From Phycisphaerae bacterium (GTDB lineage Bacteria; Planctomycetota; Phycisphaerae; UBA1845): a DNA stretch of 36,961 bases. Position 1 is the first letter of the stretch. Each line of letters begins with the position of its first letter. A program made the position numbers and the translations under genes. The notes under the pieces are model-generated. The model did not search any database and was not told where the DNA came from. It saw only the letters and a program-made list of their open reading frames with translations. Shown here in pieces: positions 1 through 8,327 of the stretch. The stretch lies in the NCBI GenBank assembly GCA_021604825.1, contig BQJS01000018.1:1-36961 (forward strand), read 5' to 3'.

Positions 1-18
1 GGGGCTGTTGAAAAACCC
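1..18 (+). repeat. Left terminal inverted repeat of the IS
   Basis: Eighteen bases that are the exact reverse complement of 1518-1535. Identity ends immediately inside this block (TTGC on the left against ACCT on the right), which defines the repeat length. Confidence 0.92.
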
Positions 19-69
19 TTGCATGCACGTTGTTCATTAATTTGAATGGTACCAGCAAGGAGGCGTGGC

Positions 70-1503
70 ATGCTGGGTTCTCAATCGCGTTGGCAGGAAG
101 ATCTCTTTGTCGCTGGTCCGTTACGCGACTTGATTCCCGACGACCACATTCTCAGACGCGTGGATGCGGTGCTGGACCTTTCGTGGCTTCGAGACGAAGT
201 CCGGTCGTTGTACGACGCACAGAACGGGCGCCCGGGTATCGATCCGGAGGCGGCTGTTCGACTGATGCTTGCGGGGTTGTTCCAGGGCATTTCATCTGAT
301 CGCAAACTCATGCGGGAGGCCCAGGTCAATCTGGCGATGCGTTGGTTCGCCGGTTATCGCTTGCACGAGAAGTTGCCAGATCACAGTAGCCTGACGCGCA
401 TCCGCCAGCGATGGGGCGCCGACCGCTTCAAGCAAATCTTCCTGAAGTCTGTTCAAGCCTGCGGCCAAGCCGGGCTGATCGATGGCGAGACCGTCCACAT
501 CGACGCCACACTCATTCGAGCCGACGTCAGTTGGGAGAGTCTCACGCAGCGGCACGTCGAGAAGGTGCTGGCTGAGAACGATACGCCGGAGGACGAACCA
601 CCTCCTGACTCCCCCAAGAAGCGGCGTGGTCGGCCGCGGAAACAGTCAAAACCCAAGGTGAAGAAGTACAGTCCGACGGATCCGGACGCGACGATGACAA
701 CCTCATGCAGGCAGTATCGCATGGAGCCGTGTTTCAAGCAGCACACTGCGGTCGACGATCGAGCCGGGGTTGTGGTGGATGTTGCCGTGACAACCGGCGA
801 GGCGAGTGAGGGGCAACAATTGCAGCAGCAGGTTGCTCGAATCGAAGCCAACACCGGCGAGACAGTGGCGACGGTGACTGCCGATGGCGGCTATGCCCAC
901 GGAGAGAACTTCGCAGCGTTTGAAGCCGCTGGCGTCGACGCCATCATGCCGCCTCAGAAAGAGAAACAGACAGCCGTTCGGATACCGATGCGGCGGTTTA
1001 AGTATGACGCGAAGCACGATGTTGTTCGATGCCCGGCGAAGAAGGTTCTGCATCCCTCGACGCGAACTGAGCAGGGCCAAGTCTATCGCGCGCGGTCGTG
1101 CGACTGTCGTGCCTGTCCGATGCGGGAACGATGTTTTTCAGCAACGGCTTCAAGTCGAACCATCGTGATCGGTAAAGGTTATGAGGCATTGCTGCGTGCG
1201 CGTCGTCGTCGCCGCCGTTGGTCGGCGCATGAGTACGGACTATACGCGCGACATCGATGGCGGGCAGAGGGGGCACACGGAGAAGCGAAGACGCAACATG
1301 GTCTGCGCCGAGCCGCGCGGCGAGGACTATCCAACGTTGCAATTCAGGTGTACCTGACGGCTGCGGTGATGAATCTCAAGCGGTTGGCCGCGTTTTACTA
1401 TGTTTGGACTGTCATCGTCACGGACGGCGCAGCTGACGTGTACGAAGGAGGCAGCGTCTACGGAATCATAAATCGATCGCGCATCGTCCGGCACGCTGCA
1501 TGA
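70..1503 (+). CDS. IS1182 family transposase (DDE)
   Basis: This is a 477-residue DDE transposase that moves the surrounding insertion sequence by cutting and joining its terminal repeats. The first 120 residues form the DUF772-type N-terminal domain typical of IS1182/IS5-like enzymes (DxxxRxRxF-type region ending near SSLTRIRQRWG). Likely catalytic acids are the Asp in HIDATLI, the Asp in VTADGGY and the Glu in EGAHGEAK. A CxCxxCPMRERC cluster near residue 360 is usual for the family. An upstream in-frame ATG at 46 exists, but AAGGAGG at 57-63 sits six bases before the ATG at 70, so I chose 70. The reading frame is intact, so the element may still be active. It is the only gene of the element. 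Confidence 0.92.
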   Translation: MLGSQSRWQEDLFVAGPLRDLIPDDHILRRVDAVLDLSWLRDEVRSLYDAQNGRPGIDPEAAVRLMLAGLFQGISSDRKLMREAQVNLAMRWFAGYRLHEKLPDHSSLTRIRQRWGADRFKQIFLKSVQACGQAGLIDGETVHIDATLIRADVSWESLTQRHVEKVLAENDTPEDEPPPDSPKKRRGRPRKQSKPKVKKYSPTDPDATMTTSCRQYRMEPCFKQHTAVDDRAGVVVDVAVTTGEASEGQQLQQQVARIEANTGETVATVTADGGYAHGENFAAFEAAGVDAIMPPQKEKQTAVRIPMRRFKYDAKHDVVRCPAKKVLHPSTRTEQGQVYRARSCDCRACPMRERCFSATASSRTIVIGKGYEALLRARRRRRRWSAHEYGLYARHRWRAEGAHGEAKTQHGLRRAARRGLSNVAIQVYLTAAVMNLKRLAAFYYVWTVIVTDGAADVYEGGSVYGIINRSRIVRHAA

Positions 1504-1517
1504 CTCACTTTGTAGGT

Positions 1518-1535
1518 GGGTTTTTCAACAGCCCC
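1518..1535 (-). repeat. Right terminal inverted repeat of the IS
   Basis: GGGTTTTTCAACAGCCCC matches the left end perfectly in inverted orientation and lies 14 bp after the transposase stop codon. It marks the element boundary. Confidence 0.92.
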
Positions 1536-1595
1536 GCAGTCTCTCTTTTTTCGTTTGGGCCGAGCGTAATTTCTGATTGATCGGAGCTCTTGGAT

Positions 1596-2318
1596 ATGTG
1601 TTTTGCAAAATCTGCGATTCTCGTCATAGCCTTGTCGTCACAATCGTTGGCCGGTGTGGCGAGCTTTCAAGGCTTTGGTGACCTGCCTGGGGGTTCCAAC
1701 TTTAGCGAAGCGAAGGGCTTATCTCCGGACGGTTCAGTTGTTGTGGGAAGAGCGGCATCTGCATCCGGCAGCGAAGCATTTCGATGGACGGCGGAAGGCG
1801 GAATGGTCGGCCTTGGTGACCTGCCTGGAGGAAGCTTCTTTAGCGGAGCGGCTGACATATCTGCGGACGGTTCAGTCATTTCGGGAACAGGGAGATCTGC
1901 ATCTGGAGTCGAAGCATTTCGATGGACGGCGGAAGGCGGGATGGTCGGTCTTGGAGACCTGCCCGGAGGGAGCTTCCGCAGCATAGCGACTGACGCATCT
2001 GCAGACGGATCAGTGGTGGTGGGCCATGCCAATTCGGAAACTGGTCACGAGGCGTTCATTTGGGACCAATTCAACGGGATGCGATCGGTTCATGACCTCT
2101 TGGTCAACGAATTAAGCATCGACCTGACGGGTTGGAGCTTTATAGGGGCCACCGACGTCTCCGCAGACGGCATGACTATTGTGGGGAGTGGCATCAACCC
2201 TGACGGATTCATCGAAGCTTGGATCGCTACGATCCCCGAACCAAGCAGCCTGATTCTCCTTGCAGCCTCTGGCGTTGCTGTTGCTCAGCGTCGTCGATCA
2301 AAACGACAAGCCGCATAA
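1596..2318 (+). CDS. HAF-repeat PEP-CTERM secreted protein (short paralogue)
   Basis: A 240-residue exported protein of unknown function. It has an N-terminal signal peptide (residues 1 to about 18), then three copies of a roughly 45-residue repeat with the core GLGDLPGGSF...DGSVVVG...EAFRWT, recognisable as the HAF extracellular repeat. The C-terminus has the PEP-CTERM layout: PEPSS, a hydrophobic stretch, then RRRSKR. Exosortase would be expected to cut there after export. A TTG at 1590 opens the frame, but GGAG at 1583-1586 is better spaced for the ATG at 1596. A longer paralogue lies at 6460-7683 on the other strand. The IS ends 60 bp upstream, so the native promoter may have been displaced. 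Confidence 0.85.
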   Translation: MCFAKSAILVIALSSQSLAGVASFQGFGDLPGGSNFSEAKGLSPDGSVVVGRAASASGSEAFRWTAEGGMVGLGDLPGGSFFSGAADISADGSVISGTGRSASGVEAFRWTAEGGMVGLGDLPGGSFRSIATDASADGSVVVGHANSETGHEAFIWDQFNGMRSVHDLLVNELSIDLTGWSFIGATDVSADGMTIVGSGINPDGFIEAWIATIPEPSSLILLAASGVAVAQRRRSKRQAA

Positions 2319-2763
2319 ATCATAAACCTATGCAGGTTCGTCCTGCTCCGAATCGTCGTGAAATGATGCCCATGGAGACCAAATATGGCCCCCATGTACA
2401 CCATCCATCTAATCCCGTCGATCTATTTTCACCTCGACGTAAATTCTCAAACAAACCACCAGAATGATGGTCCAAGCTATAGTTTGCATGGAAAGTCTCC
2501 TTGGCATCCGGCCCGTGAACCGTCCACAGACGTTGGCCATATGAACATTCTGAAAATTCCTCCTGATGACCTCCCAAAAAATCAAAGAAAATTACGGTGG
2601 ATCAATAGCCAGAAACCGCGAACCGAATGCATCCCATGGCTGTGTTTATGGGTTACAGAGTTTCAATGGGCCCGAGGATCATGAACGATCAAGCCGTCGC
2701 AATCCTGTTGGAACTTCGCTTTCGTAGGCGGTGTCTAGAAGACTGAGGTACCGGGTAGCAAAT
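2319..2763. other. Gene-free interval between the HAF gene and the HD-GYP gene
   Basis: These 445 bases separate two convergent genes. I found no ORF with a ribosome binding site, homology or signal sequence; the open frames present are short and low in complexity. A weak hairpin (AACCT at 2325-2329 with AGGTT at 2334-2338) follows the HAF stop and lacks a T-run. Base composition is more A/T-rich than the flanking genes. It could be decayed sequence, but nothing identifiable remains. Confidence 0.5.
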
Positions 2764-4131
2764 TCATCCCGCTTTGATGACGGTTAGTTCTTCCTGGGTG
2801 GACAGGTCGATTACTTTGCCGGTGGTTTCGCCGTCGGCGTCGACTTCTTCTACTACCGGTTTGGTGTGCGCGTCGGGGTTGGCTCGCAGGACACGGGCGC
2901 GGGTATCGTCGCTTAGCGTGATGATGCTTCCGATGGGGAAGAGTGCCACCGTGTCGAGGAAGCCGCGGACGAGCGTGCGGTCGAAGTGGTTGGCGGTTCC
3001 TTTTAGCAGGATGGTTTTCGCCGCTTCGTAGGGGGCCATGGCGCTTCGATATGGTCGGGCGGCGGTCATCGCGGCGAAGACGTCGGCCAGTGACACGATG
3101 CGCGAGAACATGTGCAATCGTTCGGCGCGGCGATGATTCGGGTAGCCGCTACCGTCGATGCGTTCATGGGCTTGGTAACCGATGAACTTCACCGAATGCG
3201 GGATGCCCGTCAGGCTCGACAACATCTCGACGGTGTGCAGCGGATGCAGATGAATCTCGTGCCATTCGCGTCCGCCCAGTTCTCCGTCGGACATGCGAAT
3301 CGATTCGGGCACCCGCATCATCCCGATGTCTTGAAGCAAACCACCCAATCCCAACTCCGTGACGCTTTCGCGATCAAGGCCCAATTGCGCCGCGATCGAA
3401 AGTGTGAGTAGCGCGACGTTGACGCAGTGGTCGTAAAGGTAGTCGTCATTCCCGCTTTTCATCGCGACGATGAGTGGGAGCAAATCGAAATCGAACGTCG
3501 AGATATTGACGAAATGGTTGATGTGCTTGCGCAGGTCTGTGGAGGAAATCTTTCTACCTGACCGCAGCGAGTCGCAAATGTCGGAGACCGCGGTGGTGGT
3601 GGCTGCATGATGTTCGAGGCCTTGGGCGGCTTCACCCTTGAGGTCTTCGATGGACAATCGCGGTCGTCGCCATGCCTTGATCGAATTGATCGAGACGGGC
3701 ATCATTAATGCGCCTTCGAGTTTCTTGTCGAGGGCGCGGGTTCTTGGCGTTTGGAATTCGGACCCGATCTCGACCGGCAACTCGTAGTCGTCGCCGGATT
3801 CGGTTGGACTATCGAGCGTGCCGGAAGGTGGCCCCAGTTGGACGTGGTTAATGCCTCGTTCGCGCAGCAGGTGGAGGAAGCGCGGCGTGATGCGCGAACC
3901 AGACGAAAGCAGCAGAATGCCATCTTCCGAGTAGATGTCGTCGGTGGCGGTCATGCCAGCCCGGATGGACTCGATGAATTCGCAGCGGAGTTCGTCGAGG
4001 CTGATCAGTGAGCTGGACTTCGTGCCGCTGCCAGCGTCTTGATTCAGACTCTTTAGGGTCTCGTCAAGCAAGTCCTCCGAATGGGTAAACGGAGACTCGC
4101 CGTCGAAGCTGATGGTTGAGTCCTGCGGCAT
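2764..4131 (-). CDS. HD-GYP domain protein with degenerate metal site
   Basis: A 455-residue cytoplasmic protein of the HD-GYP family, whose active members hydrolyse cyclic di-GMP. The N-terminal half (to about 200) includes a DUF3391-like stretch, and the HD-GYP domain covers about 210-400. Visible signature residues are His235, His296, His322-Glu, DGSGYP at 326-331, Asp350 in SLAD and RPYR near 360. Two expected metal ligands are changed: the HD pair reads Gln267-Asp268, and the first His of the HHE motif is Ala321. The protein may therefore be a binder or a weakly active enzyme. An open frame continues upstream to 4392, but the signature-free first 87 codons look non-coding. The ATG at 4131 has GGAG about 11 bases upstream. 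No response-regulator domain is present. Confidence 0.82.
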   Translation of the reverse strand: MPQDSTISFDGESPFTHSEDLLDETLKSLNQDAGSGTKSSSLISLDELRCEFIESIRAGMTATDDIYSEDGILLLSSGSRITPRFLHLLRERGINHVQLGPPSGTLDSPTESGDDYELPVEIGSEFQTPRTRALDKKLEGALMMPVSINSIKAWRRPRLSIEDLKGEAAQGLEHHAATTTAVSDICDSLRSGRKISSTDLRKHINHFVNISTFDFDLLPLIVAMKSGNDDYLYDHCVNVALLTLSIAAQLGLDRESVTELGLGGLLQDIGMMRVPESIRMSDGELGGREWHEIHLHPLHTVEMLSSLTGIPHSVKFIGYQAHERIDGSGYPNHRRAERLHMFSRIVSLADVFAAMTAARPYRSAMAPYEAAKTILLKGTANHFDRTLVRGFLDTVALFPIGSIITLSDDTRARVLRANPDAHTKPVVEEVDADGETTGKVIDLSTQEELTVIKAG

Positions 4132-4485
4132 TGGCGAACACGCTCCGTCGATTGTGGCTGTATAAGAAAACTGAGATCTCAAAGTCTGAATCGGCAGGCG
4201 CGTACCCCTACTTAACGGTACGATGCTGCGGGGGGCTGTGTCGGGGGAGAAGACACCAGCTTGGCCGCATTTGTAGACCGATAACGGTCGAATCGGGGTC
4301 CGGGTGCATATCGACGGGAGCGGGAATCCGGAAAGCGATTGGTTTGTAAGTTGCCCGGTGTTGGCCAATAATGCGGGCGTCGGGTTGCCCACGTGAACCC
4401 TTTTTCGGCCGCTTGTCTGAACTCGGCAAAGGGATATTGGTGAGTGTCACAAAGTGGCACTTATATGCGAATCGTTTGGCGAACT

Positions 4486-5940
4486 ATGCAGCGAATTTTG
4501 AATTATATCAGCGGAAGTGCGGTCGAGCCGGTTTCGGGCGACTATCTGGATAACATCGATCCGGCGACGGGGCAGGTGTATTCGCAGGTGGCTGACAGTG
4601 ACGAGCGCGATGTCGATGCAGCCGTGAGGTCGGCGTGCGACGCATTTCCGGATTGGTCGAAGCGGGCAGCCGAGGATCGCTGCAATGTGCTGATGCGCTT
4701 GGCTGACCTGATCGAAGAGAACCTAGACGCGTTGGCACGGGCGGAGTGCATCGACAATGGCAAGCCGTTGTCGCTCGCACGGTCGCTGGATATTCCACGG
4801 GCAGCGAAGAACCTTCGGTTTTTTGCGACAGCCGCCCTGCATGCGCGGACCGAAGCGCATCCGATGGAAGGGATCGGATTCAACTACACGCTCCGTCAAC
4901 CGCGCGGGGCGGCTGGGATCATCTCTCCCTGGAACTTACCGCTGTACTTGTTCACGTGGAAGATCGCACCGGCGTTAGCCACCGGGAACACGGTGGTGGG
5001 CAAACCTTCTGAAGTGACGCCTATGACTGCATTCATGCTGGGCGAGCTGTGTGTGGAAGCGGAATTGCCGCCAGGTGTTTTGAACATTGTTCACGGTTCC
5101 GGCACGAAAGCCGGGGCGGCGCTGGTGAAGCATCCGGACGTACCCACGATTTCATTCACCGGAGGGACCGCCACCGGTGCGAAGATCGCTTGCGATGCAG
5201 CCCCGATGTTCAAAAAGGTTGGTCTGGAATTGGGCGGTAAGAATCCGAACATCATCTTCGCCGATGCGGACTTGGACGCGGCATTGGAGGGCAGCCTGCG
5301 ATCGTCGTTCGCGAATCAGGGGCAGGTGTGCTTGTGCGGTTCACGGATGTTTGTCGAACGCAGTGTGTTTGACGAATTCCTGGATCGGTTTGTCGAGAAG
5401 GCCAAAGGGCTGAAGGTGGGCGATCCGCTTGCAGATGGAATGGATCAAGGGGCGCTGGTTTCAATGGATCAGTTGGAGAAGGTCGCGCAGTATGTGGCGC
5501 TCGCCCGCGAAGAGGGCGGTTCGATCTTGTGTGGCGGCGGACGGCCCGAGGGTTTGAGCGATCGTTGCAAGGGTGGATACTTCTTCACCCCGACGGTGGT
5601 TAGTCAGTTGGACGTAAACTGCCGGGTGAATCAGGAAGAGATATTTGGCCCCGTGGTGACGGTGACGCCGTTCGATCATGAGGACCAGGTCGTAGAGTAT
5701 GCGAACGGTGTGCCGTACGGGCTAGCCGCTTCGCTCTGGACGGGCGACGTGTCGCGGGCGCACCGGCTGGCTGAGCGGATTGAATCGGGGACGGTATGGG
5801 TCAACTGTTGGATGGTTCGCGATCTGCGGGTTCCGTTCGGAGGGATGAAGCAAAGTGGCGTGGGCCGGGAAGGTGGCGACGAGGCTCTGCGGTTTTACAC
5901 CGAACCGAAAAACGTCTGTATCCGCATTCCTGAGGCCTAG
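4486..5940 (+). CDS. amnC: Aldehyde dehydrogenase, 2-aminomuconate semialdehyde dehydrogenase-like (ALDH8 group)
   Basis: An NAD-dependent aldehyde dehydrogenase, 484 residues from this start. The catalytic set is present: Asn150 in SPWN, Glu248 in LELGGK and nucleophile Cys282 in NQGQVC. The sequence closely follows the pattern of ALDH8A1 and bacterial 2-aminomuconate 6-semialdehyde dehydrogenases (PxTGxVYxxV, SPWNLPLYL, FANQGQVCLCGSR, WVNCWMVRDLRVPFGG). These oxidise 2-aminomuconate semialdehyde in the kynurenine/2-nitrobenzoate pathway. The 35-bp gap to a RidA protein of the 2-aminomuconate deaminase type supports this assignment over the related 2-hydroxymuconate enzyme. The start is uncertain: the frame opens at a GTG (4444, preceded by AAAGGGA), with ATGs at 4465 and 4486. 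I chose 4486 because it matches family length and the usual N-terminus (xxNYIxG). Confidence 0.85.
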   Translation: MQRILNYISGSAVEPVSGDYLDNIDPATGQVYSQVADSDERDVDAAVRSACDAFPDWSKRAAEDRCNVLMRLADLIEENLDALARAECIDNGKPLSLARSLDIPRAAKNLRFFATAALHARTEAHPMEGIGFNYTLRQPRGAAGIISPWNLPLYLFTWKIAPALATGNTVVGKPSEVTPMTAFMLGELCVEAELPPGVLNIVHGSGTKAGAALVKHPDVPTISFTGGTATGAKIACDAAPMFKKVGLELGGKNPNIIFADADLDAALEGSLRSSFANQGQVCLCGSRMFVERSVFDEFLDRFVEKAKGLKVGDPLADGMDQGALVSMDQLEKVAQYVALAREEGGSILCGGGRPEGLSDRCKGGYFFTPTVVSQLDVNCRVNQEEIFGPVVTVTPFDHEDQVVEYANGVPYGLAASLWTGDVSRAHRLAERIESGTVWVNCWMVRDLRVPFGGMKQSGVGREGGDEALRFYTEPKNVCIRIPEA

Positions 5941-5975
5941 TCAAACCGGCGCATTGAATATTGAAATGGACTGAC

Positions 5976-6413
5976 ATGGGCGATTCCGAAAACCAGAACA
6001 TCATAAGCACGCGAGCACCGGAAGCCGTCGGCGCGTTTCCCCACGCCAAGCGGGCGGGGGACCTTCTGTTTCTATCGGGGATCGGTCCGCGCAAGCGTGG
6101 GACGAAGGTGATCCCCGGCGTGACGATGGCTGATGACGGTCGGGTTGTCTCGTATGACATCGCCGAGCAAACGTTGGCCGTCTTTGAAAACGTGCGGACG
6201 GTGCTTGAAGATGCTGGCGCTTCGTGGAACGACATTCTCGATGTACAAGTGTTTCTGACGAACATGGAGCAGGACTTCGCGACATTCAATCAGCTTTACG
6301 CGGAACATTTTGCGGGCGAGGGCAATCCGAACCCGACACGAACGACGGTGGAGATCAACTGCCTGCCGACACCGATTAATGTCGAATTGAAAGTGATTGC
6401 GACTGCTCGGTGA
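5976..6413 (+). CDS. amnD: RidA-family 2-aminomuconate deaminase-like protein
   Basis: A 145-residue RidA/YjgF-family protein, which forms trimers in the cytoplasm. The segment GAFPHAKRAGDLLFLSGIGP followed by RKRGTKVIPGV is the hallmark I associate with bacterial 2-aminomuconate deaminases (NbaF/AmnD) rather than with housekeeping RidA. The C-terminal ARTTVEI-like region (TRTTVEINCLP) carries the conserved RidA Arg. The enzyme would convert 2-aminomuconate to 4-oxalocrotonate and ammonia, directly after the upstream dehydrogenase step, and the two genes are 35 bp apart on one strand. A TTG at 5961 opens the frame, but the ATG at 5976 is the more likely start. Other genes of the pathway (dioxygenase, decarboxylase) are not in the window. 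Confidence 0.85.
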   Translation: MGDSENQNIISTRAPEAVGAFPHAKRAGDLLFLSGIGPRKRGTKVIPGVTMADDGRVVSYDIAEQTLAVFENVRTVLEDAGASWNDILDVQVFLTNMEQDFATFNQLYAEHFAGEGNPNPTRTTVEINCLPTPINVELKVIATAR

Positions 6414-6459
6414 TCGCCGTGAATCATGCACCACTCCGAAACCTTTGTTCATCACGCGA

Positions 6460-7683
6460 TCAGAGTACTGACTTCGCTGTGCTGGAGAGTTTCGGACGAT
6501 TCCGTCGCAGTACCGCTAATCCTCCCACAGTCAGTAGCGAAAGAGCCGACGGTTCAGGTAGCCTTACGATCCAGGCCTCAGTATCGCCACTGGGGTTCTC
6601 GCCAAAGCCAACGACAGTAAGACCGTCAGCTGAAATGCCACGGGCCTCTCTTAGCTTCCAACCAGCAAGGTCGAGACCGCAGTCGTTAATCAACAAATCC
6701 ATCAAAGATCGCATTCCGTTCTGCGCGTCCCAAATAAACGCTTCACCATCGAACAAGCCGGGCCCAGGGTCGCTAGCTCCCACGATCACCGATCCATCTG
6801 CGGATACGGCGTTCGCTTTGCTGTAAAAGATGCCGCCGGGTAAGTCGCCCAGGCCAACCATCCCGCTGCCCGACGTCCACCGAAATGCTTCAAAGCCAGA
6901 CGCAGTATTGCTAAACCCCACAACGACCGAACCATCAGCAGACGTACTCGTAGCCCGACTGTCGAAAGTTCCACCGGGCAGATCACCCAGACCAACCATG
7001 CCGCTGTCGGCCGTCCACCGGAATGCCTCAATGCCCGAGGAGGAACGGCCGTCGCCTACGATGACCGATCCGTCTGCAGAAGTGCCGCTCGTGAAACTGC
7101 CATAGGCTCCACCCGGAAGGTCACCCAATCCGACCATTCCGTCGCTTGCGGTCCAGCGAAAGGGCTGAAAGCCCTTCTGGGAGTCGCTGTGGCCAACGAT
7201 TACCGTGCCATCTGCAGAAACCCCCATCGCCCTGCTATCGAAGCTTCCACCAGGGAGGTCGCCCAACCCAACCATTCCGTCGCTTGCCGTCCAGCGAAAT
7301 GCCTCCTTAAAGCCGAATATAGAACTACTCATGCCAACGACCGACGAGCCATTTGCTGATGTGGCGTACGCAATGCTCTCGAAGACACCGTCGGGCAAAT
7401 CTCCTAGCCCAACCATTCCGTCCCCGGATCTCCACCGAAACGCCTCTGAGCGAAAGGATGATGATGTTGAAATGCTCAGGCCCACCACTGTCGAGCCATT
7501 CGCAGACACAGCATTGGCCATGCTCTTGACATTCCCGCCAGGCAAATCGCCCAAGCCCTGAAAACTCGCTGCCTGATCCGCAAAAACCGGGGCCGCTCGT
7601 TGCATTGACGTCATGGTCAACGCAATCAACACCGATGGGATAAGCGTTCGGTGAATTGAAACGCAGTTACTTGTAGTCCTCAT
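6460..7683 (-). CDS. HAF-repeat PEP-CTERM secreted protein (long paralogue)
   Basis: A 407-residue exported protein with the same plan as the gene at 1596-2318 but with six or seven HAF repeats (core GLGDLPGG...DGSVVVG...EAFRWTxxxGMV) instead of three. It has an N-terminal signal peptide, then repeats to about residue 300, a GMRSLMDLLINDxGLDL linker also found in the shorter paralogue, and a PEP-CTERM tail (LPEPSA, hydrophobic span, RRNR). The repeats probably fold as a beta-propeller-like or solenoid structure; this is inference. The frame is open upstream to 7836, but GGAGAGA a few bases before the ATG at 7683, together with the signal peptide, fixes the start. It converges on the RidA gene with a 46-bp gap. 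Confidence 0.87.
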   Translation of the reverse strand: MRTTSNCVSIHRTLIPSVLIALTMTSMQRAAPVFADQAASFQGLGDLPGGNVKSMANAVSANGSTVVGLSISTSSSFRSEAFRWRSGDGMVGLGDLPDGVFESIAYATSANGSSVVGMSSSIFGFKEAFRWTASDGMVGLGDLPGGSFDSRAMGVSADGTVIVGHSDSQKGFQPFRWTASDGMVGLGDLPGGAYGSFTSGTSADGSVIVGDGRSSSGIEAFRWTADSGMVGLGDLPGGTFDSRATSTSADGSVVVGFSNTASGFEAFRWTSGSGMVGLGDLPGGIFYSKANAVSADGSVIVGASDPGPGLFDGEAFIWDAQNGMRSLMDLLINDCGLDLAGWKLREARGISADGLTVVGFGENPSGDTEAWIVRLPEPSALSLLTVGGLAVLRRNRPKLSSTAKSVL

Positions 7684-8042
7684 GATTGCTCTCTCCAGCC
7701 CCAGGGTGCATGGCCTTCCAACCCCAAATCCGTCAAGGTGAAAGTCATGTACATGTCCATGCACATAATCAGACACTCTTGCGGTTTGGTCAGAATGACG
7801 CTTGAGTTTCTTTTGATGGATGAGAATCGTGAACACCAGATGGGATGTCTCTTCTCTCTCTCTCCTGTTTCTCCCTTAATCTCATCCTACCTACTTGGGA
7901 ACCTGTGTGTCAATCAGGTTGCATTCAGAGCGTCCCGTGTGGCGAGCGCAAAGCGCAACACCCTTTTACACTGGGGGGAGATTGATCGAAGATTAACAGA
8001 GCGGATAAGATGAATGAATCGATGTAATTGAGAAAGAAAAAG
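7684..8042. other. Intergenic region upstream of the HAF gene and downstream of tRNA-His
   Basis: These 359 bases hold the 5' region of the minus-strand HAF gene and the 3' side of the tRNA. No gene is supported. On the minus strand, CTGACC, a 17-base spacer and GATTAT (about 7796 down to 7768) form only a fair -35/-10 match. A pyrimidine-rich run (TCTTCTCTCTCTCTCC, about 7850-7866) and a CATGTACATG palindrome at about 7746-7755 are visible. The tRNA is followed by a T-rich tract on its own strand, consistent with termination. Confidence 0.4.
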
Positions 8043-8117
8043 GGTGAGTGACGGGGCTCGAACCCGCGGCCTCCAGGACCACAACCTGGCGCTCTAGCCA
8101 ACTGAGCTACACCCACC
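8043..8117 (-). tRNA. tRNA-His (anticodon GTG)
   Basis: The minus strand folds as a full cloverleaf. The acceptor stem is GTGGGTG with CACTCAC (one G-T pair), the D-arm begins TAGCTCAGTTGGCTAGAGC, and the anticodon stem CCAGG/CCTGG encloses loop TTGTGGT with anticodon GTG. The T-arm carries GGTTCGAGCC. An extra 5' G (8117) opposite discriminator C (8043) is the G-1:C73 pair specific to tRNA-His. CCA is not encoded (CCT follows), so it must be added after transcription. A T-rich run downstream could terminate transcription. Confidence 0.96.
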
Positions 8118-8327
8118 AATTGTCCGGTGATGTCCGCCTGATGGCGAAAAAACCGGGCTACAATGCCCTAGCCAGCAGCATTGCAACGGCAAACGATACC
8201 ATTTTTGGGTCGGCTTGCAACCGGACGGACCCGCGACGGAACAAGGATGGGGGCGATTCCCAGGCGGTTGTGGGGGTGGCTGGGTAGAGTGGTGTCGAAT
8301 GCCGAGGCGATTGTCGATAAGGACCAC

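Larger units (their letters stand above)
1..1535 (+). mobile_element. IS1182-like insertion sequence, complete
   Basis: A single transposase gene is bracketed by perfect 18-bp terminal inverted repeats, GGGGCTGTTGAAAAACCC at 1-18 and its exact reverse complement at 1518-1535. The length of about 1.5 kb, the TIR position and the transposase type fit the IS1182 family. Because the window starts at the first base of the left repeat, the left flank and any target duplication cannot be seen. A sequence edge exactly at an IS end often means an assembly break in a multi-copy element, but that is inference. The right end lies 60 bp upstream of the start of the next gene. Confidence 0.9.

Noticed and set aside
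453..1342. Minus-strand frames within the transposase gene
   Set aside because: They overlap the transposase fully and have no ribosome site or domain features; they are shadow frames of a G/C-rich gene.
2385..2684. A 99-residue frame between the HAF and HD-GYP genes
   Set aside because: It lacks a ribosome site and any recognisable motif, overlaps other open frames, and lies in an A/T-richer stretch with no coding pattern.
4132..4392. An N-terminal extension of the HD-GYP protein up to 4392
   Set aside because: The 87 extra residues are low in similarity to anything in the family, proline- and threonine-rich, and lack a ribosome site. The ATG at 4131 matches the usual start of such proteins.
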